Origin: Streptomyces sp. CG4
GTDB lineage: Bacteria; Actinomycetota; Actinomycetes; Streptomycetales; Streptomycetaceae
NCBI RefSeq assembly: GCF_041080655.1
Contig: NZ_CP163525.1
Coordinates: 8,122,001-8,186,000 of the forward strand
Reading direction: 5' to 3'
Length of the DNA stretch: 64,000 nucleotides
Below, in pieces: positions 1-7,512 of the stretch. Position 1 is the first letter of the stretch. Each line of letters starts with the position of its first letter. The translations under genes and the position numbers were made by a program. A model generated the notes under the pieces. The model was given only the letters and a program-made list of their open reading frames with translations. It searched no databases and had not been told where the DNA came from.

Positions 1-544
1 GCACGACGATCTCGTGAGCCGCAACTTCACCGCCACCGGCCCGAACCGGCTGTGGCTCGCTGACATCACCGAACACGCCACCGCCGAAGGCAAGTTGTAC
101 CTCTCCGCGATCAAGGACGTTTTCAGCAAGAGGATCGTCGGCTACTCCATCGACGCGCGGATGAAGTCCCGCCTCGCCGTGACCGCCCTGAACAACGCCG
201 TCGCCCGGCGTCAGAACGTCGCTGGGTGCATTCTGCACACCGATCGCGGATCGCAGTTCCGGTCACGGAAATTCGTCCGGGCACTCGACAGCCACGGGAT
301 GGCCGGTTCGATGGAAGGGTCGGGGCGGCAGGCGACAACGCGGCCATGGAGTCCTTCTTCAGCCTGCTGCAGAAGAACGTCCTCGACCCGCCGATCGTGG
401 GCCACCCGCAAGGAACTGCGCATCGCGATCGTGACCTGGATCGAGAGGACCTACCACCGACGCCGCCGACAAGCCTCACTCGGCCGGCTGACCCCCGTCG
501 AATACGAAACCGTCATGACCACACTGGCCATCCAGGCCGCGTGA
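1..544 (+). pseudogene. IS3-family transposase OrfB (integrase core), 5'-truncated by window edge, two compensating frameshifts
   Basis: The reading frame is already open at base 2, so the gene begins before the window. It carries an rve integrase core: LADITEH holds the first catalytic Asp and HTDRGSQF the second. The third acidic residue, in MESFFSLLQ, is not in this frame. One G appears missing near base 312, which moves the catalytic Glu into the next frame. One extra C near base 391 restores the frame for the C-terminal TRKELRIAIVTWIERTY segment. About 27 residues are therefore scrambled. As written, the enzyme lacks its DDE glutamate and should be inactive. The two one-base changes could be true decay or sequencing error. 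The element's right end is close to base 576. Confidence 0.85.
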
Positions 545-576
545 CCGAACCTGTCACCCAAACCTGCAGCAGACCC
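1..576 (+). mobile_element. Right part of an IS3-family insertion sequence
   Basis: After the OrfB stop, about 30 bases lead to CCTGCAGCAGACCC (ending near 576), which looks like an IS3-type terminal repeat. Beyond it the sequence becomes IS256-type transposase coding sequence on the other strand. The left end lies outside the window, so neither the matching inverted repeat nor a target duplication can be checked. Confidence 0.6.
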
Positions 577-1243
577 AGGCTGCGGGCGATCAGCGAGCGC
601 AGGAAGGCCGGCCAGCCGGCGCCGTCCTCGGCGGTGGCCACGTCCAGGCCGAGGATCTCGCGGTGGCCGTCGGCGTTGACGCCGACCGCGATCAACGCGT
701 GGACGTTGATGATGCGGCCGCCCTCGCGGACCTTCTGCGTGAGCGCATCCACCCAGACGAACGGGTAGGGGCCGGCATCCAGGGGTCGGTTACGGAACGC
801 GGCGACTTGCTTCCAGGTGCTTGGCCATCGCGCTGACCTGAGACTTCGACAGCTGGGTCACCCCGAGCGACTCGGCGAGCTTCTCGACCCGGCGCGTGCT
901 CACGCCCAGCAGGTAGGCGGTGGCGACCACCGAGATGAGGGTCTGCTCGGCACGCCCACGGCGTTCCAGCAGCCAGTGCGGGAAGTAACTCCCGGACCTG
1001 AGCTTGGGGATGGCGAGTTCGACGGTGCCGGCCCTCGTGTCCCACTCGCGCGGGCGATAGCCGTTGCGGTGGTTGACTCGCTCGTCGCTGACCTGCCCGT
1101 ATTCGGCGTTGCAGAGGGCATCGGCCTCCGCGGACATGAGGGCGTCCGAATGTCTTGACCATCGCGCGCAGCAGATCGGGACTCGCCGCGGCGAGGTTGT
1201 CTTCCGCGAGGGCGTGCAGGGGCAGACTGTCGGGTGCGGTCAT
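577..1243 (-). pseudogene. IS256 (mutator-type) family transposase, frameshifted and 3'-truncated
   Basis: Reading leftward, three frames must be joined to recover an IS256-type transposase. The N-terminus (HALAEDNLAAASPDLLRAMV) starts at 1243. A shift near 1155 leads to NHRNGYRPREWDTRAGTVEL and SVVATAYLLGVSTRRVEKL. A second shift near 812 leads to DALTQKVREGGRIINVHALI and the stretch REILGLDVATAEDGAGW. Homology stops abruptly at about 580, where the IS3-type end begins, so the last third including the catalytic Glu is missing. The IS3 element probably inserted here and the remainder of the gene lies left of the window. The product cannot be functional. Confidence 0.85.
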
Positions 1244-1380
1244 CGTGCTGATCTCCTTCGTGACTCGACATCTCGAAGATCAGCCGGTGGCCGTTCTTGT
1301 ATCCGGGCACTCACTCCGACGCCGGTGCAAACACCCGGATCAGGTGGGAGCCCGTACACCACTTCTCAGGACGCAACCCT
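1244..1380. mobile_element. Probable terminal region of the decayed IS256-type element
   Basis: Upstream of the IS256-type reading frame, the stretch around 1350-1376 (reverse complement beginning GTTGCGTCCTGAGAAGTGG) resembles the end of mutator-type elements. No paired end survives in the window. The outer limit is a guess. Confidence 0.35.
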
Positions 1381-1506
1381 GATCAGACCTTGATCGGACC
1401 TGATGATGTGCGGGCTGGTCTCTCTACATGTGAATTCCGGTCAGGCCAAGCGGTGAGTACTTTGGATCCTCGGAGCCCCTGAACATCGCGCCGCCGGAGG
1501 AAGATT

Positions 1507-2232
1507 ATGGCTCCCCACCCGCACCATAGCCCCAGCGGGGATCAGAAGCTCGACGACGATGGAGCGGATCTGCCGCGCGTATCCGCAGCCGATCCCGTGT
1601 GCCGCTTCCATGTGGTGCGACAGCGAGGTGGAAGGCCCATTGCGGTGTCGGCGTGGCGCATCACGACGGAGAACCGTGCGATCGCTGACGCTCTGGGTGG
1701 GTTCTATGGAGGTGTGCCGCAGCTGTTGGACACCGGCGACGGACGTGTCGCTGAGGTCCTGACTCGCTGCGATCGCGTTCCTGTCTTGCTGGATGGCAGG
1801 GGGGCCGTTTCGCTTCGGATGGTGATGCGTGGGCCTGGTGAGACTTTCCATGTCTGTGACGGAACCAGGTTCTTGGAGCCAACCGGTGCACGTGGATCGC
1901 TGTGTGGTTGTCCGACGAGCCTGGCTGACCGCAAGGTGGCAGCCCAGGCAGGTCGCGGGCCGATGCCGGAAGTCCGAATCGACTTCCGGCTGGTGGATCT
2001 TCCTGAGCTGGGTGTGTTCTCTTTCGTGTCGACCTCGTGGGAACTTGCTGCCGAGCTACCCGCGTTGGCTGCTGCCCTGGACGCGGAGGCAGTTCCGGCC
2101 TTGGGTGTGCTGCGATGCGAACTGGTGGAGTTCATCACATGCTCCGGGCTCGCCGTGAGCTACAGGCGGCCGGTCGTTGAGGTCGGCAGGACGCAGGTCC
2201 TCGCTCAGGATGCCGTACGACTCGCGGCGTGA
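1507..2232 (+). CDS. Recombination directionality factor-like protein (phiC31 gp3-like family)
   Basis: This 241-residue protein has the layout I associate with phiC31 gp3-like recombination directionality factors. Cues are the segments GGRPIAVSAWRITTENRAIA, LDTGDGRVAEVLT, VPVLLDG, the glycine/cysteine turn GSLCGCPTSL, FRLVDLPELGVFSF and a terminal VEFITCSGLAVSYRRPVVEV. Such proteins bind a large serine integrase and switch it from integration to excision. The ATG at 1507 follows a clear GGAGGAAG site. Third positions are visibly less GC-biased than in the core genes, suggesting transfer. The gene ends only 43 bp before the left copy of the 153-bp repeat, a typical place for an excision gene beside an attachment site. 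No integrase is in the window. The family call rests on remembered sequence patterns. Confidence 0.6.
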   Translation: MAPHPHHSPSGDQKLDDDGADLPRVSAADPVCRFHVVRQRGGRPIAVSAWRITTENRAIADALGGFYGGVPQLLDTGDGRVAEVLTRCDRVPVLLDGRGAVSLRMVMRGPGETFHVCDGTRFLEPTGARGSLCGCPTSLADRKVAAQAGRGPMPEVRIDFRLVDLPELGVFSFVSTSWELAAELPALAAALDAEAVPALGVLRCELVEFITCSGLAVSYRRPVVEVGRTQVLAQDAVRLAA

Positions 2233-2275
2233 CGTCGGTCCGTCGGCTGCCGGTGTCGTGCGGGTGAGGCCTGCG

Positions 2276-2428
2276 CTTAATCGGTGCATGGCAGCCGGGC
2301 GGGGCTCCGGGTTAGTGCCCCACCCGTCGCCAGTCCGTCACAGAGCCGGGGTTTGTGTGGTCCACAGGGGTGACCCAGAAGGCTTTGCCCAGCTCAGCGC
2401 TAAAGTGGGCGCCTGACCGGCCGTCCCC
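2276..2428 (+). repeat. 153-bp perfect direct repeat, left copy
   Basis: Bases 2276-2428 are identical to 9742-9894 (offset 7466). The first flanking base on each side differs. Read on the minus strand, the copy encodes the last 38 codons and stop of the GDSL hydrolase found complete at the right copy, so this is an isolated gene 3' end. It may be an attachment-site duplication or the border of a segmental duplication. Confidence 0.95.
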
Positions 2429-2560
2429 CGATGGCGCGACAGCGAACCGGCGTCGTGGACCAGGACGAGCAGGTCGCCCTGCTCCCCCGATGCGTCAGCG
2501 ACACCGACCTGCCCGCCGACGTCCGGGCAGCCGGGGCATTCGTCCTGCTCTACGCGCCAA
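2429..2560 (+). pseudogene. Fragment of a tyrosine-type site-specific integrase
   Basis: From an ATG at 2431 the frame reads RTGVVDQDEQVALLPRCVSD, then TDLPADVRAAGAFVLLYA. This resembles a short internal segment of long actinobacterial tyrosine integrases that I have seen annotated. Similarity fades at about 2560, where a different sequence on the opposite strand begins. Neither the catalytic Arg/His/Tyr region nor the rest of the protein is present. It abuts the left 153-bp repeat, so it is probably debris from the recombination that built this island. The assignment is tentative. Confidence 0.35.
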
Positions 2561-2743
2561 GATCACTCGCTCCCTGCGGACCGGGTTGTCGCGCCAGTCG
2601 GGGTACGGCGCCTCCTTCGTGAGGGGCCAGAACTGCGCACGGCAGGAGCAGAAGCAGGCCATCGCACGCTCGCCGGGCCGGAACATCTCCTCATGCCAGG
2701 GCCGGTGCCCGGTGCACCAGGCATGCCACATCGCTCGGATCAC
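2495..2743 (-). CDS. Hypothetical Cys/Trp-rich protein, probably truncated
   Basis: This 82-codon frame starts at an ATG at 2743. Its first 60 residues are rich in Trp, His and Cys (MWHAWCTGHRPWHEEMF, ACFCSCRAQFWPL). The last 20 or so are Arg/Gly-rich and lie antisense to the integrase fragment, so the natural C-terminus seems lost at a junction near 2556. I do not recognise the family. The HxxH/CxC spacing could bind a metal, but that is speculation. It may be a scrap of mobile-element cargo rather than an expressed gene. Confidence 0.3.
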   Translation of the reverse strand: MIRAMWHAWCTGHRPWHEEMFRPGERAMACFCSCRAQFWPLTKEAPYPDWRDNPVRRERVILARRAGRMPRLPGRRRAGRCR

Positions 2744-2821
2744 GGGTACTCATCGAGAGCGACGACTGTAGTCACGGACCCCGCTCTTCAGCCTGACGAC
2801 CCCGTTCGTCACACTGACGCC

Positions 2822-3430
2822 GTGCCTCGCATAGCCACTGCCACCTCGTCCCGGCAGGTCCGCCGCCTCACCATGATGGCGTTTTTCGGTCCGCCGGTGA
2901 TCGTCGGGCTGTCGTTGCTGGCCGCCAATCCGGACTGGAGCGGGCTCGGACTGGTGCTCGGGACCTTCGTGCTGATCGCGACTCTCTCGCTGATGACCAT
3001 CGCAGCGCCGAACGGGTGGTTGATCGTCGGCGGGGTGATCGTGGGGATCGCCGCGCTGTCCGGGCCGGGGCCGGTGCTGCAGGCGGAGGTGATGGCGCAC
3101 CAAGGGCGGCGGGTGGAGGTGCGGGTCACCTCGGTGAAGACGTACCAGGGCAAGCACGGGCCGGAGTTCACCTGCCTTCTGGGGCGGGTGGACGGCAAGC
3201 CGCTCAAGCACGCCGAGCTGGGCAACGACTCCTGCGGCGGGCCGGTGGAAGTCGGGCATACCGAGGACGTGCTCGTCGACCCGCACGGCTGGACGGCGCC
3301 GGAGCTGGCTGAGACGGACTACAGCGGGATCGACGTCGCCGCGTGGGCCCTGCCGGTGGTACTGGTGCTCTTCGAGCTGCTGGTCTGGCTGTCCCGGCGG
3401 GTCGGGCTGCGCCGGTTCGAGGGCTGCTGA
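2822..3430 (+). CDS. Membrane protein of unknown function (first of a tandem paralogous pair)
   Basis: Starting from GTG 2822 gives about 202 residues and an N-terminus that matches its downstream paralogue in length; an in-frame ATG at 2693 would add an unrelated basic leader. Three hydrophobic segments (MMAFFGPPVIVGLSLLAA, LGLVLGTFVLIATLSLM, WLIVGGVIVGIAALSG) are followed by an external or cytoplasmic domain of about 85 residues. That domain contains VRVTSVKTYQGKHGPEFTC and LVDPHGWTAPELAETD. A fourth membrane helix (ALPVVLVLFELLVWLSRRVG) ends the protein. The stop codon overlaps the next start by one base, so the pair is translationally coupled. I do not recognise the family. No strong ribosome-binding site was seen. 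Confidence 0.7.
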   Translation: MPRIATATSSRQVRRLTMMAFFGPPVIVGLSLLAANPDWSGLGLVLGTFVLIATLSLMTIAAPNGWLIVGGVIVGIAALSGPGPVLQAEVMAHQGRRVEVRVTSVKTYQGKHGPEFTCLLGRVDGKPLKHAELGNDSCGGPVEVGHTEDVLVDPHGWTAPELAETDYSGIDVAAWALPVVLVLFELLVWLSRRVGLRRFEGC

Positions 3431-4122
3431 TGGCGCCCGGGTCCCGGAAGAACGTGGCCTGGCCCCCGCATGTGGTGCGGCGGCTCACCCGCATAACCGC
3501 GCTCGTCCCCCTGCTGATGGTGGGCATCGGCGTGCTCGGCACCAGCCCGGACTGGTTTCCGGCGGCGCTGATCCTCGGAGTGCTGACCGTGGCCCTCGCG
3601 ATCGCGGTGCTGATGGCGACCGCGACCAAGGGGTGGGTGTTCTTCGCCGGGCTGATCATCGGACTCGCTGTCATGCTCGGCTCCGGGCTGGTCTTCCGGG
3701 GCGCGCTGATGCAGAGCCGGGGGCAGCGTACCGAGGTGCGGATCACTTCGGTGTACACCACCAAGGGCAAGACCGGCCCGATCTACCACTGCAGGCTGAA
3801 GCGGACCGACGGCAGGCCGATGGACCACGCCGACATCGTCGGCATGGGCTGCAACGGCACGGAGGACGCGGGCACCACCGAGGACCTGCTGGTGGACCCG
3901 AGCGGCTGGCTGGCCCCGCAGCCTGCCGATACCGACTTCGGCTCCCTCCCCGTGGGCGTCGTGGGAGTCGGCGTCGCGATCGGGTTGTGGGAGCTGACTG
4001 TCTGGCAGACTCGCCGGATCGGCCTGCGCGAGGCCGCGGCGAACCCGACGGCGCCCGGCCGGCCGAGCCGTGCCAAGCCGAGCGCCGACAACCGGAGCAA
4101 GAAGAAGCGCAAGCGACGCTAG
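3430..4122 (+). CDS. Membrane protein of unknown function (second of the tandem pair)
   Basis: The ATG at 3430 overlaps the preceding TGA. The 230-residue product repeats the plan of its neighbour: three N-terminal hydrophobic helices, a soluble domain with VRITSVYTTKGKTGPIYHC and LLVDPSGWLAPQPADTDFG, then one more helix before a basic tail ending KKKRKRR. The shared pattern (R/I-TSV, K-x-GP, LVDP-GW-AP, three Cys in similar places) shows a local duplication. The products may form a hetero-oligomer. No catalytic motif is visible and I cannot assign a function. A strong hairpin follows the stop codon. Confidence 0.75.
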   Translation: MAPGSRKNVAWPPHVVRRLTRITALVPLLMVGIGVLGTSPDWFPAALILGVLTVALAIAVLMATATKGWVFFAGLIIGLAVMLGSGLVFRGALMQSRGQRTEVRITSVYTTKGKTGPIYHCRLKRTDGRPMDHADIVGMGCNGTEDAGTTEDLLVDPSGWLAPQPADTDFGSLPVGVVGVGVAIGLWELTVWQTRRIGLREAAANPTAPGRPSRAKPSADNRSKKKRKRR

Positions 4123-4128
4123 TGCTGG

Positions 4129-4173
4129 AGTCGGCCCTGGAGGGCGGGAGATAGCTGCCCTCGACGGCCGACT
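4129..4173. terminator. Bidirectional terminator hairpin
   Basis: A 17-bp stem (4129-4145 with 4157-4173, two mismatches, 11-base loop) lies between the convergent membrane-protein and hypothetical genes. There is no U-tract, as is usual in Streptomyces. Confidence 0.7.
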
Positions 4174-4176
4174 TCA

Positions 4177-4479
4177 TTATCTTGCGCGCTTCGGGCAGAA
4201 CCGGGAGATGTCGTCCTCGAACACCATCTCCCCGTGGTCCTTCGCCAGCTCCTTTGTCGCCAGCCACTGCGCCGGCGATTTCCCTTCCATCTCCTGCCCG
4301 CCCAGCAGCCCGCAGTACCGCTTCATCGCGTCCGCGGCCGTCGCCGTGCCCTGCCCGTCGAGGTGGAACGACGTGCCCAACACCATCGCGTCGAGGTCCT
4401 CCTCCGGCGTCGACCTGGCAAAGCGACGTGGTATCAGGTCGGCAACGCTGGCTACATCGAATACCCGAGCCACCAGCAC
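4177..4479 (-). CDS. Hypothetical protein downstream of the HxlR regulator
   Basis: A 100-residue frame starts at GTG 4479, 20 bp after the HxlR gene stop and on the same strand, so the two could be cotranscribed. The sequence is soluble and of mixed charge (PEEDLDAMVLGTSFHLDGQ, MKRYCGLLGGQEMEGKSPAQ, ending ISRFCPKRAR) with two cysteines. I do not recognise a domain. The first 20 residues look unlike a natural start, so this may be the 3' part of a longer gene. Confidence 0.45.
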   Translation of the reverse strand: MLVARVFDVASVADLIPRRFARSTPEEDLDAMVLGTSFHLDGQGTATAADAMKRYCGLLGGQEMEGKSPAQWLATKELAKDHGEMVFEDDISRFCPKRAR

Positions 4480-4499
4480 TGAGCGCGGAACCGGCCTGC

Positions 4500-4910
4500 C
4501 TACCCCTCATGGGCCTCCTGGTCGGTGGCTTCGTTGGCGCGGTCGATCTCGGCCATGTGCTCCTCCGCCCAGGTCCGCAGCCCCGCAAGCGCGGCTTCCA
4601 GGGACAGCCCGAGTCCGGTGAGTCGGTAGAAGACCCGCGGTGGCACGGTCGGTTCGACCCGGCGCGACACCAGCCCGTCGCGGGTCAGGCTTCGCAGCGT
4701 CACGGACAGCATCTTCTGTGAGACGCCGGGCATCCGGCGTCTCAGCTCCGCGAAGCGCACCTCGTCCGGTGCGGCATCGGCGAGCGTCTTGACGGCCATG
4801 GACGTCCACTTCGTACCGATGCGGTCCAGTAACTGCCGCGTCGGGCAATGGGGATCGAACAGATCGCCGCGTACCCCGCGACCGGCGGCCCGGGCTCCTC
4901 GGGTGGTCAC
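4500..4910 (-). CDS. HxlR-family winged-helix transcriptional regulator
   Basis: The 136-residue product has the HxlR signature. CPTRQLLDRIGTKWTSMAVKT lies near residues 22-42, followed by FAELRRRMPGVSQKMLSVTL (recognition helix region) and a wing ending PPRVFYRLTGLG. HxlR proteins are DNA-binding dimers that often sense electrophiles or quinones and commonly control the adjacent divergent gene. That gene here is an epoxide-hydrolase-like enzyme 100 bp away, with a palindrome between them (4978-4994). The GTG start at 4910 is the first in frame and leaves a normal short N-terminal extension. Autoregulation is an inference. Confidence 0.85.
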   Translation of the reverse strand: MTTRGARAAGRGVRGDLFDPHCPTRQLLDRIGTKWTSMAVKTLADAAPDEVRFAELRRRMPGVSQKMLSVTLRSLTRDGLVSRRVEPTVPPRVFYRLTGLGLSLEAALAGLRTWAEEHMAEIDRANEATDQEAHEG

Positions 4911-4977
4911 CTGTGGCTCACCACCTTCCCTGGAAGTGCCGTCTAGGAAGAAGTCGGACAGTTACCTATCGTTCTGT

Positions 4978-4994
4978 GGTCACCAATGGTAACC
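4978..4994. promoter_or_regulatory. Candidate HxlR operator palindrome
   Basis: GGTCACC-AAT-GGTAACC is an inverted repeat with six of seven pairs matching, just upstream of the hydrolase gene's Shine-Dalgarno sequence and within the divergent promoter region. Its position suits repression of the hydrolase by the neighbouring HxlR protein. Confidence 0.5.
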
Positions 4995-5010
4995 AGCCGG
5001 AGGAGCCGTC

Positions 5011-5868
5011 ATGCCCGTCACGACCGCACATCACCTGCGCCGCATCGCGACGAACGGCGTCCAACTCAATGTCGCGATCGCCGGGGACGGACCTGCGGTT
5101 CTCCTGCTGCACGGCTTCCCGCACACCTGGCAACTCTGGAGCGGCATCATGGGCCGACTGGCCGGGCAGTACCGGGTCATCGCCCCGGACCTCCGAGGCT
5201 TCGGTGCCAGTGCACGTGCCAGCGAGGGTTACGACGCAGGCACCCTCGCCGCCGACGCCGAAGGGCTGCCAGACGCACTCGGCGAGCCCTCGGCAGCGGT
5301 GGTCGGCATCGACGCGGGCACCGCCCCCGCCGTCCTGCTCGCGCTGCGCCGACCCGGCCTCGTCCGGCGCCTGGTCGTGATGGAGGCACTGCTCGGCCGC
5401 CTGCCCGGAGCAGAGGACGTCGTCGCGGGCGGTGCCCCGTGGTGGTTCGGCTTCCACGCCATCCCCGGCCTCGCCGAGACCGTCCTGGCCGGCAACGAGG
5501 CCCCGTACATCGACTGGGTTCTCGACTCGGGGACGCTCGGGCGAGGAGTACCCGACGACATCCGTGCGGCCTTCGTCCACGCGTACACCGGGGGTGAGGC
5601 CCTGCGCTGCGCGTTCTCCTATTACCGGGCCCTGCCCACCAGCGCGCAGCAGATCCAGGACGCCGTCGCGACGGCTCGGCTGGCCATGCCCACCATGGCC
5701 GTCGGCTCTCACCCCGTCGGCACCGGGCTCGAACGCCAACTCCGTCCCATCGCCGATGACCTGGTCGGACACCATCTCCAGGACTGCGGCCACATCATCC
5801 CCCTCGACCGCCCCGACGCGTTGTTCGCGCTCCTTGCTCCTTTCCTCTCCGCCGATCTGCCGAAGTGA
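5011..5868 (+). CDS. Alpha/beta hydrolase, epoxide-hydrolase-like
   Basis: This is a 285-residue alpha/beta-hydrolase. The oxyanion-hole motif HGFPHTW is near residue 35. The nucleophile elbow reads VGIDAGTA, with Asp where esterases have Ser. The catalytic His is in DCGHIIPLDRP near the end. An Asp nucleophile plus HGFPxTW is typical of epoxide hydrolases and haloalkane dehalogenases. Canonical enzymes have a Trp in the HDWG elbow that is absent here, so the substrate is uncertain. The ATG at 5011 follows GGAGGAG at an ideal distance. The gene is divergent from an HxlR regulator, suggesting inducible detoxification of a reactive compound. Confidence 0.75.
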   Translation: MPVTTAHHLRRIATNGVQLNVAIAGDGPAVLLLHGFPHTWQLWSGIMGRLAGQYRVIAPDLRGFGASARASEGYDAGTLAADAEGLPDALGEPSAAVVGIDAGTAPAVLLALRRPGLVRRLVVMEALLGRLPGAEDVVAGGAPWWFGFHAIPGLAETVLAGNEAPYIDWVLDSGTLGRGVPDDIRAAFVHAYTGGEALRCAFSYYRALPTSAQQIQDAVATARLAMPTMAVGSHPVGTGLERQLRPIADDLVGHHLQDCGHIIPLDRPDALFALLAPFLSADLPK

Positions 5869-5888
5869 CCATCCGCGCGACGTCTTAG

Positions 5889-7469
5889 CTTGGAATTAAA
5901 CCTTCAGTGATCGTCTGAGGTTCGAGTCGTTCACTCACACGGGGATCTGCCGGACATGGCGACGACCTCCGCTTCACGCTGTGTGATGTCGAGTCGCACA
6001 ACGGGCCGGGAGGTCGTCGGTGTCGAGTGTCGTCCATGGAGCCGCTGATCGGCAGGCACTTGCAGAACTGTCGTCCTTTCGGATGGAGTTGTACGCGGCA
6101 ATGCCGCGCCGTGCCGATGCGTTGTTCGAGTTGACGGACGCGGTGCTGTGTGCCGACGGCCCGGTGGTGTCGCTGCCGGAACTGTCGCTCCAGGTGGTGC
6201 ACCGGCGCGGGCACGGGGCGATGTACGACGCGCTGGCCCAGGGCCGCCTGGATGTGTCGCGGCTGCGGTTGGCGCTGGCCAGCCTGGAGCTGTCGCGTGG
6301 GACGGACGGGCAGATCTCGATCGCGCTGGACGTGACACCGTGGCCGCGCCCGGATGCGGAGTGCTCGCCGGACCGGCTGCACTGCTACCGGCCATGTCGC
6401 TGCGACGGGGTGCGGCAGACGATCCCGGGGTGGCCCTACCAGGTCGCCGCCGCGCTGGGCGGGGGCCGGACCTCATGGACCGGGCCGCTGGACGCAGTCC
6501 GCCTCAGCCCGGACGATGACCTAACTGACGTCACCGCCACCCAGGTCCGGGACCTGCTCGCGCGTCTGCGCGAGGCCGGGCAGTGGCGCGAGGGCGACCC
6601 CGAGGTGCTGTTCGTGCTGGATTCCGGCTACGACATCGTGCGTCTGACGTGGCTGCTGCGCGACGAGCCGGTCCGCCTGCTCGGGCGGATCCGCGCCGAC
6701 CGCGTCATGCACCACCCACCCGGGCGCCGCAAGGGACCCACCAAGGGCCGGCAACCGCGTCACGGCGAGCCCTTCCGGCTCGCTGACCCGGCCACCCACC
6801 CCGCGCCCGCCCAGGAGTCCACTACCCGCCACGACCGGTTCGGTGCCGTGACGGCCCGCTGCTGGGGACGCCTGCACCCCAAGCTGGAGCGCCGCCAAGG
6901 CGGTTGGGCCGACCATCCCGGCGCCCTGCCCAACGTCGAGGGCACCCTGGTCCACCTCGCGGTCGAGTACCTGCCCGGCAATCGAGATCCCAAGCCGCTG
7001 TGGCTGTGGCACTCCGTCCCCGACGCCGCCACGCACGACGTCGACCGGTTGTGGCGGATCTTCCTCAGAAGATTCGACATCGAACACACATTCCGGTTCT
7101 TCAAGCAGGCCCTCGGCCTGACCCGCCCCCGCCTGCGCACGCCAGAACAGGCCGACCGATGGGTCTGGCTGATCCTCGCCGCCTACACCCAGCTCAGCCT
7201 CGCCCGCCCCCTCGCCGACGACCTGCGCCGGCCCTGGGAGAAACCCCTCACACCGGATCGGCTCACCCCCGGCCGCGTCCGACGCGGCTATCCCCGGATC
7301 CGCCGGATCCTGGGCACCCCCGCCAGACCGCCGAAAGCCACCCGCCCCGGCCCCGGCCGCCCGCCAGGCCGCACCACCAGCCCCGCACCCCGCCACCCTG
7401 TCGGCAAACATCCCCAAAAACAGGACACCCCCCGACCCTGAAGACCGAGGGGAAACCTTTAATTTCAAG
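5889..7469 (+). mobile_element. Intact insertion sequence (IS701/IS4-like) with 5-bp target duplication
   Basis: Imperfect terminal inverted repeats start CTTGGAATTAAA at 5889 and end TTTAATTTCAAG at 7469 (13 of the terminal 16 positions pair). CTTAG occurs immediately outside both ends (5884-5888 and 7470-7474), a clean 5-bp target duplication. The single transposase gene is uninterrupted, so the element could still be mobile. Confidence 0.85.
6020..7441 (+). CDS. DDE transposase of the 5889-7469 element
   Basis: The 473-residue transposase starts at GTG 6020 behind a GGGAGGT site. It shows a DDE layout: Asp in SIALDVTPWP near residue 97, Asp in VLFVLDSGYD near residue 200, and a C-terminal Glu in RRFDIEHTFRFFKQALGL. 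The leucine-rich block WVWLILAAYTQLSLARPLAD and a Pro/Arg-rich tail follow. This matches the putative transposase family NCBI names NF041680, close to the IS701/IS4 superfamily. It would cut and paste the element by acting on the AT-rich terminal repeats. No frameshift is visible. It fills nearly the whole element and lies between the hydrolase gene and a second IS. Confidence 0.85.
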   Translation: MSSVVHGAADRQALAELSSFRMELYAAMPRRADALFELTDAVLCADGPVVSLPELSLQVVHRRGHGAMYDALAQGRLDVSRLRLALASLELSRGTDGQISIALDVTPWPRPDAECSPDRLHCYRPCRCDGVRQTIPGWPYQVAAALGGGRTSWTGPLDAVRLSPDDDLTDVTATQVRDLLARLREAGQWREGDPEVLFVLDSGYDIVRLTWLLRDEPVRLLGRIRADRVMHHPPGRRKGPTKGRQPRHGEPFRLADPATHPAPAQESTTRHDRFGAVTARCWGRLHPKLERRQGGWADHPGALPNVEGTLVHLAVEYLPGNRDPKPLWLWHSVPDAATHDVDRLWRIFLRRFDIEHTFRFFKQALGLTRPRLRTPEQADRWVWLILAAYTQLSLARPLADDLRRPWEKPLTPDRLTPGRVRRGYPRIRRILGTPARPPKATRPGPGRPPGRTTSPAPRHPVGKHPQKQDTPRP

Positions 7470-7512
7470 CTTAGAGGCCGCGCGGATAGGCGGTCGACGG
7501 CCTGGTGGGCAG

